A stretch of 38,802 nt of DNA from an uncultured Oligoflexia bacterium (GCA_950061135.1 CATLVU010000011.1:1-38802), one strand, 5' to 3'. Positions 16,757-25,855 are shown, numbered from the stretch's first letter. The notes: generated by a model not told the origin, from the sequence alone. Numbers and translations: made by a program.

Positions 16757-17781
16757 AAAAAGCTGCTGTTCTCTCAATCTTCCTCGCTCCTATTCTTGCT
16801 GCTGCATTGATTGCAACTCATGTAGCATTTATTTTCTATACACCTTACGAAGGGCCAGAAGTAGTATTTGCCATCAAGCCAGGAGAAGGGTTTTCAAGAG
16901 TAAATTATAAACTTTCTAAACAAGAAATTATTCCCAATGCTCGCATTTTTCATTACTACGCAAAATACACAGATAAGATGACATCTTTAAAAGCTGGTTC
17001 TTATAAAATTCCTAGCGGTGTTCATATGGGGGAAGTATTAGCAATCCTAACCTCGGGAACACCAATGCTAACAAAGGTTACAATTCCTGAGGGTAAAAAC
17101 CTTTATGAAATCGCCGAGATTTTAGAAAGAAAAAGAATCACTGAAAGTATAAAGTTTATTGCTGAAGCTAAAAACTCAGCCCATATTAAAAACTTTGATC
17201 AGAAAGCCCCAAACCTAGAAGGATATTTATTTCCTGAAACTTATATGTTTGCTCCTAAAACAAGTGCAAAACAAGTTATAAATACTATGCTTGAAACCTT
17301 TAAAGAGAAAACAAAAGACATCAACTGGGATCATCCATTCTTAAATAAACATCAAATTATAATTTTAGCATCTATTGTAGAAAAAGAAACTGGCGCGAAA
17401 TGGGAACGCCCAACAATTGCTGGAGTTTATTTAAACAGGCTCAAAAAGAAAATGAGACTTCAAGCTGACCCCACAACAATTTATGGTATTTGGGAAAACT
17501 ATGATGGAAACCTTCGTAAAAAACATTTATTGCAAAAAACTCCCTATAACACTTATAAAATTAATGGCCTTCCACTAGGGCCTATTGCAAACCCATCACT
17601 TGCTGCTATAAAAGCAGTTCTAAACCCTCAAGAGCATAAATACCTTTACTTTGTTAGTAAAAACGATGGTACACATATTTTCACATCGACTTACAAAGAA
17701 CATCTTGCTGCTGTCAAAGAATGGCAACTTAAAAGAAAAAATCGAAAAGGTAAAAGCTGGAGAGACTTAAAGCAAAATTAA
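16753..17781 (+). CDS. mltG: Endolytic murein transglycosylase
   Basis: The 342-residue MltG (YceG) is an inner-membrane enzyme that cleaves nascent glycan strands and sets their length. Residues about 5-30 form the single membrane anchor. A LysM-like segment (about 36-100) follows, and the catalytic glutamate is E210 in ILASIVEKETG. Downstream GVYLNRLKKKMRLQADPTTIYG is the conserved substrate-cleft region. Length equals that of E. coli MltG (340). It is translated from an ATGA overlap with ruvX. Its stop interlocks with that of the convergent trypsin-like gene in TTAA. Confidence 0.95.
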   Translation: MKKAAVLSIFLAPILAAALIATHVAFIFYTPYEGPEVVFAIKPGEGFSRVNYKLSKQEIIPNARIFHYYAKYTDKMTSLKAGSYKIPSGVHMGEVLAILTSGTPMLTKVTIPEGKNLYEIAEILERKRITESIKFIAEAKNSAHIKNFDQKAPNLEGYLFPETYMFAPKTSAKQVINTMLETFKEKTKDINWDHPFLNKHQIIILASIVEKETGAKWERPTIAGVYLNRLKKKMRLQADPTTIYGIWENYDGNLRKKHLLQKTPYNTYKINGLPLGPIANPSLAAIKAVLNPQEHKYLYFVSKNDGTHIFTSTYKEHLAAVKEWQLKRKNRKGKSWRDLKQN

Positions 17782-19148
17782 TTACAAGTTTTAATATCCA
17801 AATATTGAATTGGATTACGAGAATAATTACCAATGCTTTCTGTAATCTTGGTATAGGTATTTCCATTCACATGGGCATTGAAAGGATTAAACTCTATGGA
17901 GTAGTTTTTTTGCCCATATTGCTGAACTTCAGAATACGGTCGTAGTAAACTGTCTAACTTTGTCTTCACTAGGTAATTAGGCCAAACAATTTTGACTGTA
18001 CCTTTAGTGTAGATACTTCTTCGGCTTGGCTTAAACTCCCAGATCCAATTAGCTGAGTTGTATATACATTTAGGCCGTCCCATTGAAACTTCAATTGAAT
18101 TGTCTCTTCTGTTTTTTCTAAACTCTACTCTCCATAAGAAGTATTTTTCTGGAGTCTCTAACTCATTTCGAATGTCTTCTAAACTCTGAGAATGAAGAGA
18201 ACCTGCTGCTAAGAGCTCTGATCTTCTTCTATCTAAATGATCAAAACTAATATTGGATTTACAATAGCTCGGCTTATGCCTGTGGCCATCAAATAAGTAT
18301 GAAGAACAAGTAAGTCTTGAAAAATACTCAAAGCTGACTTTATCATCTTCAATATAGCCTTTAATTTTTAGAAAATTTAAAAGTCTTTGCCTTTCTTTAA
18401 CTGAATAGACTCCAACCAATTTATCACCACTAAAAATCGGCGCACCTAAATTACCTTCTTTTTCTAAGCCACAATTTGAACCAATCACCATGGAGGAAAA
18501 GCCTGTATTATTATGCGGGTATAAATAATTTCGACCCGCGAGATCACATACTGATTCAGTAATCGAGGCTGTTAGCTCGTCTATATAGTTTAGCTTCCAT
18601 ATTCGAGCATCACGTGCAACAACCAGAGGGTCATCCTTAAGGTCTGGGGTCAATCTATTTACACTTTGGCTCAACTTGAAAAAAACTAAATCACTACTCC
18701 ATAGAGCTGGATCACTTGTGATATTTCTATCAGCATATTTTATCTGGTTACAACCTACCGTCTGGGCTTTAGCGCCAGATGTTTTTGCAAAAGTAAAAAA
18801 TACTGAGTTATCGCATCTTAAGTGTGCTGCTCTCATGTTTGATGGCAAGCACTGAGCACTGGTTACAACTAAATTTTTAGTTAAAAGGGTCCCCGTACAA
18901 TAGCGAATGCTCTTTGGAGTTATCACCGTGATTTTAGTTAGAAACTCAGGACAATTTTCTGTGTCACATATGAGTTTTTGCGATTCCACAAATTCGGGAA
19001 ATATTTTCTCATTCTTTATAATTTTGTCGTCTAAGTCTTTGTTATCTTTAGATTTTTCACCACAGGCGCTAAAAAGTATTAAGAATGCGCCAAGCAACAT
19101 AGTATAATAACGTGGCAAAATAACTGTTTCTCTTACAAGCAGGTGCAT
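17778..19148 (-). CDS. Trypsin-fold lipoprotein with degenerate catalytic triad
   Basis: The 456-residue protein has a lipoprotein signal with lipobox LFSAC (C29). I keep the ATG at 19148 because it supplies the positive n-region (Arg6, Arg13); an ATG at 19100 would leave no charge. Residues about 70-250 follow the chymotrypsin-like fold: YCTGTLLTKNLVVTSAQC corresponds to the usual CSGTLI...TAAHC, SDLVFFKL to the Asp region, and EGNLGAPIFSGDKLVGVYS to GDSGGP. The His is Gln99 and the Ser is Leu234, so it should not be a protease. The paired cysteines C84/C100 remain. The C-terminal 200 residues are unrecognised. It is probably a binding protein at the outer membrane. Confidence 0.75.
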   Translation of the reverse strand: MHLLVRETVILPRYYTMLLGAFLILFSACGEKSKDNKDLDDKIIKNEKIFPEFVESQKLICDTENCPEFLTKITVITPKSIRYCTGTLLTKNLVVTSAQCLPSNMRAAHLRCDNSVFFTFAKTSGAKAQTVGCNQIKYADRNITSDPALWSSDLVFFKLSQSVNRLTPDLKDDPLVVARDARIWKLNYIDELTASITESVCDLAGRNYLYPHNNTGFSSMVIGSNCGLEKEGNLGAPIFSGDKLVGVYSVKERQRLLNFLKIKGYIEDDKVSFEYFSRLTCSSYLFDGHRHKPSYCKSNISFDHLDRRRSELLAAGSLHSQSLEDIRNELETPEKYFLWRVEFRKNRRDNSIEVSMGRPKCIYNSANWIWEFKPSRRSIYTKGTVKIVWPNYLVKTKLDSLLRPYSEVQQYGQKNYSIEFNPFNAHVNGNTYTKITESIGNYSRNPIQYLDIKTCN

Positions 19149-19320
19149 ACATGGTTTTTACTTTATTTAATCGAACATGACAAAGAGTTTAATTTAACTA
19201 ACAACTTCTTACATTGTTCAATCTTAATAAAGTTTTATTGCGTTACACCGATAAGGGGAAGTAAAATAGACGAGCTGCAAGGAAAAGCGTGCAAATCTAT
19301 AATGTCAGGAGGAGATTCAT

Positions 19321-19692
19321 ATGGATAAGAAACAAGTCGATTATTTCAAAGGCAAGCTGCTTCATGCAAGACAGCAAATCGTAAACAGCGGTGTTTTAGA
19401 GAACTTAGAGGACTTGCAAATTAAACAAGAAGACCTAGCTGATGATGCAGATTTAGCTAATAACACAATAAATCAACAAATTTCATTTAGCCTTAGAGAT
19501 AAAGAACTAAATAAACTGAGAAGAATTGATGCTGCCTTGGCCAGAATAGAAGAAGGAACCTATGGTTTTTGTGTCGAATCTGGTGATGAAATTGAGCCCA
19601 AAAGACTTGAAGTTCAACCTTGGGCAGAATTTTGTGTTGAAGTTGCAGAAGAGCATGAAAGATCTCAACAAAGATCGTTTAGAAGAGCATAA
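19321..19692 (+). CDS. DksA/TraR-like protein with two-cysteine site
   Basis: The 123-residue protein has the DksA layout: a coiled coil whose tip carries the DxxDxA motif (D41, D44, A46), then a globular zinc-finger-like region, YGFCVESGDEIEPKRLEVQP. Only the first cysteine of each pair remains (C84, C105; the partners are Ser87 and Val108), with the canonical 21-residue distance. This matches the zinc-independent DksA2 type known from Pseudomonas, not classical four-cysteine DksA. It should bind the RNA polymerase secondary channel and work with ppGpp. The ribosome binding site AGGAGGAG is the strongest in the window. A clear terminator follows, so it is probably monocistronic. Confidence 0.88.
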   Translation: MDKKQVDYFKGKLLHARQQIVNSGVLENLEDLQIKQEDLADDADLANNTINQQISFSLRDKELNKLRRIDAALARIEEGTYGFCVESGDEIEPKRLEVQPWAEFCVEVAEEHERSQQRSFRRA

Positions 19693-19718
19693 TCATTTAA
19701 AACATTTTCTATAAGATT

Positions 19719-19750
19719 AAATGCCAGCTCCAACGCTGGCATTTTTTTTT
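19719..19750 (+). terminator. Rho-independent terminator after the dksA-like gene
   Basis: ATGCCAGC (19721-19728), loop TCCAAC and GCTGGCAT (19735-19742) form a perfect stem, extended by AA/TT pairs and followed by a run of T. It lies 27 bases after the stop codon and is the clearest intrinsic terminator in the window. Confidence 0.9.
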
Positions 19751-19897
19751 CCCTCTGCGTTTATTTTTTAATCAGGTATATAATTTTTGTACAGTTAACT
19801 TCCAACATATGACGTAAGTCTTTGTTTTTGTTAAAAGATTCTTGGCAAAGAACTTGCTTAATAATTAGGGAATACTGCTACAAAGGACCAATTAAAA

Positions 19898-21025
19898 ATG
19901 ACCAGTCTCACTAAAAACCTGTTTACCCTTATTGCTTTTTTTCTCTTAGTTAATTCTTCGCTCGTAGACGCTAGCTCTCGCAAAATTGTTGTAAAAAGAA
20001 AGCAGGCGAAAAAAGCTCTTGAAGCAAAATATGGCCCTTATAGTGAAAAAGCTATATCGGAAAATAAATTTATTAATTGGGGAATAAGTCCTAATTTTAA
20101 AAAGTCTTCTATCAACTTAGTTGAAGGTTGGAAAAAGTTTGAAAAAAAATCAGAAGTTGTTGTTGCTGTTGTTGATACTGGAATTGATCCAAATCACCCA
20201 TACTTAAGAAAAAATTTATTCGTTAAAAACGGTGCTATTTCAGCTGCAAATTACGGAGTAGATTTTTCAGACAAGAAAAAGCAAACCAACACACCAATCG
20301 ATACTCATGGTCACGGAACACATGTTGCTGGAATTATCAAAAGTGTTTTTCCTGAAGTTAAAATCTTACCTATAAAATACTTTAACCCAAAAGCATCAGG
20401 TGAAGATAATTTAAAGTCGACTATAAAAGCCTTAGAATACGCAGTTGCCCAAAATGTAGATATCATTAACTATTCAGGTGGTGGCCCTAAAGCTTCGCCT
20501 CAAGAGAAAAAAATTCTTGAAGAAGCAAGAGAGAAAGGAATATTAATCATTGCCGCTGCCGGAAATGAAAAATCTAATATCGATATTGAAGATAACGCTT
20601 ACTACCCAGCAAGCTATGGTTTAGCAAATATCATTACAGTGAGTGCACATAATGAATTTAATCAAATTATTAGTTCTTCAAACTGGGGACAACACTCAGT
20701 TGATATCGCAGCTCCAGGCCATAAAATTAGATCTTCTGTTCCAAACTTTGCAGCGAAGTTGATGACCGGAACAAGTCAAGCAACAGCTTTTGTTACAGGT
20801 GTTGCAGCTTTGGTTAAATCAAACTATCCAAAACTTAGTTACTCACAAATTAAAAATATCATTGTTAGTTCTTCTAGAAAAATGCAATCTCTAAAAGGCA
20901 AAGTACTAGGAGGAGGAAAACTTGACGCTGCTCGAGCATTAGAAGTTGCAGGACATGTATATAATAAATTATATTCACCTAAAAAAGCCGCTCCAATTGC
21001 AAGAGGTGTAGCTAAAAATAAATAA
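19898..21025 (+). CDS. Secreted subtilisin-like serine protease (S8)
   Basis: The 375-residue protein has a signal peptide (about 1-26), a short N-terminal region and a complete S8 catalytic domain. The triad is intact: D93 (VVDTGIDPNHP), H139 (DTHGHGTHVAGI) and S293 (MTGTSQATAFVTGVAAL), with the oxyanion Asn223 (AAAGNEKS). The pro-region of about 60 residues is short for a full inhibitor propeptide. The C-terminus adds about 30 residues with Lys and Ala. It should degrade protein in the periplasm or outside the cell. The ATG is preceded by AAAGGA at wide spacing. lnt begins 17 bases downstream. Confidence 0.93.
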   Translation: MTSLTKNLFTLIAFFLLVNSSLVDASSRKIVVKRKQAKKALEAKYGPYSEKAISENKFINWGISPNFKKSSINLVEGWKKFEKKSEVVVAVVDTGIDPNHPYLRKNLFVKNGAISAANYGVDFSDKKKQTNTPIDTHGHGTHVAGIIKSVFPEVKILPIKYFNPKASGEDNLKSTIKALEYAVAQNVDIINYSGGGPKASPQEKKILEEAREKGILIIAAAGNEKSNIDIEDNAYYPASYGLANIITVSAHNEFNQIISSSNWGQHSVDIAAPGHKIRSSVPNFAAKLMTGTSQATAFVTGVAALVKSNYPKLSYSQIKNIIVSSSRKMQSLKGKVLGGGKLDAARALEVAGHVYNKLYSPKKAAPIARGVAKNK

Positions 21026-21042
21026 TTCTACTATAATAAGGT

Positions 21043-22638
21043 ATGGAGAAATTTAAACCATACCTCGTAGCAATTTTTGCTGCTTTTATATACGCCTTAG
21101 GACATCCGAATATCATTAATATTTTAATTCCTATTGCCCCGATTATTGGGACCACGATACTTTTTTATCTTTTCTTTAAAAGTTCCAATTTAAAACAAAA
21201 TATTTTCAGCTTAATTTTATTCAATTTATTTATCACTCTTTTTAGTTTTCATTGGATTGCAAATACATTAGTAGAGTTCGGCCAAATACCTTTTGTATTA
21301 GCAATATTAGCAAATGCATTCTACTTGTTTTTATTCAATCCATACAATTGGTTCATTTTAGGTTTCATTTATTTTTTCAAAAAACAAAAAGTCGCCTTGA
21401 ACTCTTTACACTCTTTATCATTAGCAACTCTATCTAGTTTAGTTGAGTATTTTTTTCCTCAGCAATTTCCCGTTCTACTAGGTCAACCATGGATTGTACT
21501 ATCGGAATATCTAGGTTTGGCATCTCTATTTGGATTATTCGCATTTTCATTTACAAGTTATTTAATAGTTTTTGAAGTCATTCGCTTTAAAATAACAAAA
21601 CAATTTTGTCGCATTAATATATCTTTTATCATTTTATTTATAGCTTTAAACCCTGTCTTTTCTTCGATAACTAAAACAGATTCTATAAAAGAGAAGAAAG
21701 ACTTTAATATTAGAATTGTTCAAGCAAATATTAGTAATTATCTTAAACTCGCTTCAGAAGCCGGAGAAGAGAATTCGGTTGAATCTGTTTTAAAAAAATA
21801 TCAAAATCTAAGTAACCAACCTGCCCCAAGACCTATAGATCTAATCATCTGGCCTGAAACTGCATACCCATACCCTATCTATAGAGATAAAGACAATATT
21901 GATAAAACAGTCTTGCCTGATTTATTCATAGATATTATCGCGAAACAAAAAGCTGATCTCGCCATTGGGTCATATGATAATCATAAAGAACATACTGAAT
22001 CAACTTACCAAACAGATTCGAATGCAGCTTTTTTTATTACCGCCCAAGGTAAGCTATCTGACGTTTACCAAAAACATATTTTAATACCTTTTGGAGAAAC
22101 ACTCCCTTTTGGCCCATTAAATGAACTACTTGCTCCTTACGTTCAGGAAATGGCATTCTTTAAAGAAGGTGAAACCTTTCCCGTATTTCAATCAACAACA
22201 AAAAAAGGAATCGGATTTATTTCAACCATTTGCTATGAACTACTTAAGCCTGAATACATCAGAGAATATTTAAATAATACAAAGTCCAGGCCAGATTTTT
22301 TAATTAATATGACTAATGACTCTTGGTATGGAGATACAGTTGAACCTGAACAGCACTTATTTTTAACAAAATGGCGTGCGATAGAATTTAAACTCCCTAT
22401 AGTCCGCTCAACGAATACAGGAATTTCAGTCGTAATTGATGAAAATGGCAAAGAACTACAAAGGCTCAATATTTACGAAGCCGCAAACCTAGATATCAAC
22501 TTGAAACTTTCAAATGAAAAAGAAAATTTTCAATTATGGTATAAAAAGTTTGGAATCTGGGCGTTTATTCCCTTTATATTACTACTCTTTCTTTTTCATT
22601 TAATCTTGTTAAAATTAAAGAATGAAAAAAATTATTAG
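21043..22638 (+). CDS. lnt: Apolipoprotein N-acyltransferase
   Basis: The 531-residue Lnt adds the third acyl chain to lipoproteins at the inner membrane, before Lol export. About six N-terminal membrane helices (to about 205) precede a nitrilase-like periplasmic domain with the full triad: E272 (WPETAYPYP), K344 (KHILIPFGE) and C397 (ICYE). FLINMTNDSWYG and a final membrane helix (about 505-525) complete the family pattern. The ATG at 21043 has AAGG only 2-3 bases away, so initiation may be weak. It overlaps the next lipoprotein gene by 17 bases. Its presence fits the many predicted lipoproteins here. Confidence 0.95.
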   Translation: MEKFKPYLVAIFAAFIYALGHPNIINILIPIAPIIGTTILFYLFFKSSNLKQNIFSLILFNLFITLFSFHWIANTLVEFGQIPFVLAILANAFYLFLFNPYNWFILGFIYFFKKQKVALNSLHSLSLATLSSLVEYFFPQQFPVLLGQPWIVLSEYLGLASLFGLFAFSFTSYLIVFEVIRFKITKQFCRINISFIILFIALNPVFSSITKTDSIKEKKDFNIRIVQANISNYLKLASEAGEENSVESVLKKYQNLSNQPAPRPIDLIIWPETAYPYPIYRDKDNIDKTVLPDLFIDIIAKQKADLAIGSYDNHKEHTESTYQTDSNAAFFITAQGKLSDVYQKHILIPFGETLPFGPLNELLAPYVQEMAFFKEGETFPVFQSTTKKGIGFISTICYELLKPEYIREYLNNTKSRPDFLINMTNDSWYGDTVEPEQHLFLTKWRAIEFKLPIVRSTNTGISVVIDENGKELQRLNIYEAANLDINLKLSNEKENFQLWYKKFGIWAFIPFILLLFLFHLILLKLKNEKNY

Positions 22639-23137
22639 CGCCATTATTATTTTGATATTAACGAGCTGTGCTTCATACGATCAATTTAAACAAATAACTG
22701 AAGAACTCGAAATTCCTTCACGTGTCTTTAAAGCTGATTTTAACCAAACATGGCAAGCTGTCTTACAAGTAATGAAAAGATATGATATTGCTTTTCAGAG
22801 CCAAGAATCAGGAAAAATAAAAACTCGCTGGATGGATAATACCTTAGAAGTAAACTTCACTGATTCTTTTGGGAGTGCAGATGCTGTTAAAGCGGCTGAG
22901 TTTAAAATACTTGTAAACGTTGCGGAAGGTTTTAGCCTAGGAAGGAAAGTTACAAAAGTTACAATCTTCAAACGTCAACGAGTAGAACAAGACTTTCTAC
23001 AAGGCTTCAAAGAAGTGCCTGCTGATGGAATTTTAGAGAAGACTCTCCTCTATCGAATTGGTGTTCGGATCGAAAACGATAATAAAATTAGAGAAATAGA
23101 TAAAGCAAAAGAACAAGAACAACTTGAGAATTTTTAA
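22622..23137 (+). CDS. Small lipoprotein with BamC-like domain
   Basis: The 171-residue protein starts with a lipoprotein signal (lipobox LTSC, C16), followed by a compact alpha/beta segment. FNQTWQAVLQVMKRYDIAFQSQ, in two halves, resembles the helix-grip repeat found in BamC and related outer-membrane lipoproteins. A charged C-terminal helix (about 155-171, rich in Glu, Lys and Gln) ends it. The start ATG lies within lnt, 17 bases before its stop, so the two are translationally coupled. The BamC resemblance is weak and structural only; no other Bam gene is nearby. Confidence 0.65.
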   Translation: MKKIISAIIILILTSCASYDQFKQITEELEIPSRVFKADFNQTWQAVLQVMKRYDIAFQSQESGKIKTRWMDNTLEVNFTDSFGSADAVKAAEFKILVNVAEGFSLGRKVTKVTIFKRQRVEQDFLQGFKEVPADGILEKTLLYRIGVRIENDNKIREIDKAKEQEQLENF

Positions 23138-23203
23138 ACTGCCTAACTAAATTGGTATTGGCCTCTTTACCTACAGCACTACTGACACTAAGAGGTTTCG
23201 GTT

Positions 23204-23944
23204 TTAAATCTTGGATGTTTTAATTGCTTCTCGACTCCAAAAATGTTTTTTAACACTCAAGGAGCCTTTCGGTGACTTTTTATCTGTTAGCTTGTTTAGA
23301 GAATAATCTAACTCAGCAAAGATATCTTTGTACTTTTTATTGGAAATCATTTTAAGCATAGGCTTAGCAGCTTTTTTATATTCTAAATCACCAACCACTT
23401 TTATTACTGATTTAATAATATGGCCTCTGACCCTACTCCCTTTCGTTCCATGATAATTTTCTTTATTAAAAAGCATCTTCCATACATGAGGAGCAAGTTC
23501 TTTTAACTGCATCTCTTTAATATTTTGAAGGGCCTGATGCCTAACAATTAATGAGTTATCGTTTAAAAGTTTGACGTAAATATCTGAATATTGTTTCTGG
23601 TTTAAATGTAGCAAAACTTTCAAAGATGCAAGCCTTAGCATCCAATTTGGGTGCTCTGCGAACTTCGCAATAAATGGCGCAGATTTAGTTCCCATTATTT
23701 TACCTAACATATAAGTTGCAATCCAACGATTGCTATCAGGGAACTCACTTTTTTTCATTACATTTATAAGTGTAGGTACTGCATCTTGTTTTTGCTCGAG
23801 AGTTTTCTTTTTTAGATCTTCTGTAAACTTTTTACTTGGATTATTTTGCTTGTACATTTCTTCAAGAGAAATTCTTTTTACATTACCAAATGCTGTTGTA
23901 CTGATCGCAAATAACAAAAGCATCGAATTGATTTTCAAACTCAT
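23204..23944 (-). CDS. Exported HEAT-like-repeat protein
   Basis: The 246-residue product begins with a signal peptide (1-20, ending AFG). The rest is built of helical pairs resembling PBS-lyase HEAT-like repeats: WIATYMLGKIMGTKSAPFIAK, then WMLRLASLKVLLHLN, then SLIVRHQALQNIKEMQLKELA. These usually make a curved scaffold that binds other proteins. The catalytic residues of phycobilin lyases would not be expected in this context. The start is 2 bases after the stop of the upstream coiled-coil gene, so the two form an operon. Confidence 0.72.
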   Translation of the reverse strand: MSLKINSMLLLFAISTTAFGNVKRISLEEMYKQNNPSKKFTEDLKKKTLEQKQDAVPTLINVMKKSEFPDSNRWIATYMLGKIMGTKSAPFIAKFAEHPNWMLRLASLKVLLHLNQKQYSDIYVKLLNDNSLIVRHQALQNIKEMQLKELAPHVWKMLFNKENYHGTKGSRVRGHIIKSVIKVVGDLEYKKAAKPMLKMISNKKYKDIFAELDYSLNKLTDKKSPKGSLSVKKHFWSREAIKTSKI

Positions 23945-23946
23945 AA

Positions 23947-24897
23947 TTAACCCAACATCTTTTCAAATTCACTAAGTAGATCTTCTGGTGATTTGGTATT
24001 TACAGGTTCTTGCTCTTCTTCTGAATCATTACTAGTACTTTCGTTGGCCACTTTTTCTGCAACAGGTTCTTCAGCAGGGACCTCTTCTTTGACTGAAGTT
24101 TCTTCTGCAACAACTTGCTGTTCACTTGGTGCCGGTGCACGAGGACCATCATCAAATTGTGGCATTTCATCTTTAGGCTCAACGATCGGAGTTTCATCAG
24201 GGTCTACTTGTGGAGCAGCAGGTGCAGATTGTCCCATATCAGCAAGTGCTTGCTTCAATTGTTCATTCTCTTGTTTAATCTTTTTTAAATTTGCAAGATC
24301 ATCACCAATAATTTCATATTCTTTTAATTGCTCTTCTATTTCTTTGTTTCTAAGCTCTAGTGCATTTTTTTCTGCTAGAATTTTTGCAGAATCCCCACTT
24401 TCACCAGGTTCATTTTTCAAAGTTTCTAAGAGTTTTTCTAATTCAACAATCCTCTCAGATTTACTTTTATTCTCACCTTCAAGGCCAATTTTAGCCGTTT
24501 CTAAATCTTTAATGATAGTATTTTTATCGCTTAAGGCATTTTGTAATCTATTAATTTCTGCACGTAACTCTTCATCTCCTCCAGCACTAACCGCATCAAA
24601 AGCAGCACCTTGCTTTAACTGGTCAAGTGGAAGAACCGATGGAACACCTCCTGCTTCAACATCTAATCCCCCTCCCCTAAAAAGTGAAGATTTTAATGCT
24701 GTTGAGTTTTGAATTATTGAATCTAAATAATTTTTTAAAACTGAAGATGGGATCTGATGTTTAAATTGATGAAATTTTCTTCTATTTGAAATCCAAACAA
24801 AAAGTAAAACACCGGTAATTATCAGCAACATACCTAGTAAAAAAATAAAAATTTGAACTGTATACTTATCTAAATAGTTCAACATCGATAAACTCAC
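23947..24897 (-). CDS. Membrane-anchored coiled-coil protein with acidic tail
   Basis: One strong membrane helix near the N-terminus (IFIFLLGMLLIITGVLLFVW) is followed by a linker. A long coiled coil (about residues 110-220, many Leu/Glu/Lys heptads) leads into a Pro/Glu/Val-rich acidic tail (about 225-305) ending in the short motif SPEDLLSEFEKMLG. The layout suggests a cytoplasmic scaffold bound to the inner membrane with a C-terminal docking peptide. I favour the GTG at 24897, five bases after GGAGG (316 residues). The ATG at 24909 lies upstream of that site, and the ATG at 24885 also remains possible. It precedes the HEAT gene by 2 bases. The family is unknown to me. Confidence 0.7.
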   Translation of the reverse strand: MSLSMLNYLDKYTVQIFIFLLGMLLIITGVLLFVWISNRRKFHQFKHQIPSSVLKNYLDSIIQNSTALKSSLFRGGGLDVEAGGVPSVLPLDQLKQGAAFDAVSAGGDEELRAEINRLQNALSDKNTIIKDLETAKIGLEGENKSKSERIVELEKLLETLKNEPGESGDSAKILAEKNALELRNKEIEEQLKEYEIIGDDLANLKKIKQENEQLKQALADMGQSAPAAPQVDPDETPIVEPKDEMPQFDDGPRAPAPSEQQVVAEETSVKEEVPAEEPVAEKVANESTSNDSEEEQEPVNTKSPEDLLSEFEKMLG

Positions 24898-25018
24898 TCT
24901 TCCCTCCATGGAAATTACATAAATATAATTATAAGTATTTAGATACTCGTTTGCAATGAATGTTTAAACCAGAAAAATACTCTATCAATAATTAAATTTT
25001 CTTGAGTCTTTAAGAAGG

Positions 25019-25855
25019 TTATTTTTGAATTTTCCCAAGTATCCTTCCATGTAAAGGACGTGCAGCAGCGATAACCGAATCCTTAAATGGCGAAAACGGA
25101 TTACCACTGAACTCTGTTATTTTGATACCTGACTCTCGGCATATGATATCGGCAGCCGCAACATCCCAAGGCTTAAGGTTTTTTTCCCAGTAAGCATCAA
25201 AGTTACCGTTGGCCACATAACATAATTCAAGGGCGGCACTACCTAATCTTCTAACTGCTCGTGCGCCAATTATATTTTTTCTAAATGTTGAAAGCTGTCT
25301 TTCAAAACGATCCTCTATTTCATAAACAGGAGCAGGAGAAAAAATGCACTCTCTCATTTCTTTTTTATTTTCTTTATTATCAAGGTGAAATTTTTTTAGA
25401 GGATTTATCCTAAAGTCTATTAAATAAGCACCATTACCTTTCGATGCAAAAAAACATTCCCCTGATGATGGATTGTAAACTACACCAAGAATAGGTCTAC
25501 CTTTTTCCAGTAGAGCAATAGAAGTTGCAAAAATAGGAATGCCATTTACGAAGTTATTTGTTCCATCAAGAGGATCAATTACCCATGCATACTCAGCTTT
25601 CTGAGACTCCTTGATTCCCTTACTCTTATTCTCTTCACTTAAAATATAATGCTTTGGAAATTTTTCTTGGATGGCAGAAATAATAAATTCCTCTGACTTT
25701 AAGTCCGCCTCAGATGCAATTCCCTCTCTTCCCTTATCCTTGATCGCCAAAGTTTGTCTCTTTTTCTGATATTTTAAAAGAATTTCTCCGGCATCATACG
25801 AAATATCCTGAACAAATTTTAAGGTCTCATTTAATTTGGTTTTAGAAATCTTCAT
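25019..25855 (-). CDS. suhB: Inositol-monophosphatase-family phosphatase
   Basis: The 278-residue enzyme has the metal-dependent phosphatase signatures: a SEEN segment, DPLDGTNNFVNG (metal-binding aspartates) and the C-terminal WDVAAADIICRESG. It belongs to the SuhB/inositol monophosphatase group and not clearly to CysQ or FBPase. It should release phosphate from inositol-1-phosphate or a similar sugar phosphate in the cytoplasm; SuhB also acts in rRNA antitermination in E. coli, which cannot be judged here. The start overlaps yacG by 14 bases, making it the last gene of a three-gene operon. Confidence 0.87.
   Translation of the reverse strand: MKISKTKLNETLKFVQDISYDAGEILLKYQKKRQTLAIKDKGREGIASEADLKSEEFIISAIQEKFPKHYILSEENKSKGIKESQKAEYAWVIDPLDGTNNFVNGIPIFATSIALLEKGRPILGVVYNPSSGECFFASKGNGAYLIDFRINPLKKFHLDNKENKKEMRECIFSPAPVYEIEDRFERQLSTFRKNIIGARAVRRLGSAALELCYVANGNFDAYWEKNLKPWDVAAADIICRESGIKITEFSGNPFSPFKDSVIAAARPLHGRILGKIQK

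Noticed and set aside
19143-19328. A 61-codon frame upstream of the dksA-like gene.
   Set aside because: It has a GTG start with no ribosome binding site, overlaps the 5' ends of two genes, and has no recognisable feature. The AGGAGGAG inside it clearly serves the dksA-like gene.
23164-23195. CCTCTT ... AAGAGG repeat between the lipoprotein and HEAT genes, considered as a bidirectional terminator.
   Set aside because: The arms are six bases with a loop of about 20 and there is no proper T run; too weak to call.
23993-24712. A 239-codon open frame on the plus strand opposite the coiled-coil gene.
   Set aside because: It is Ser/Ala-rich as expected from the antisense of a Glu/Leu/Lys-rich coiled coil, lacks a ribosome binding site and matches no family.
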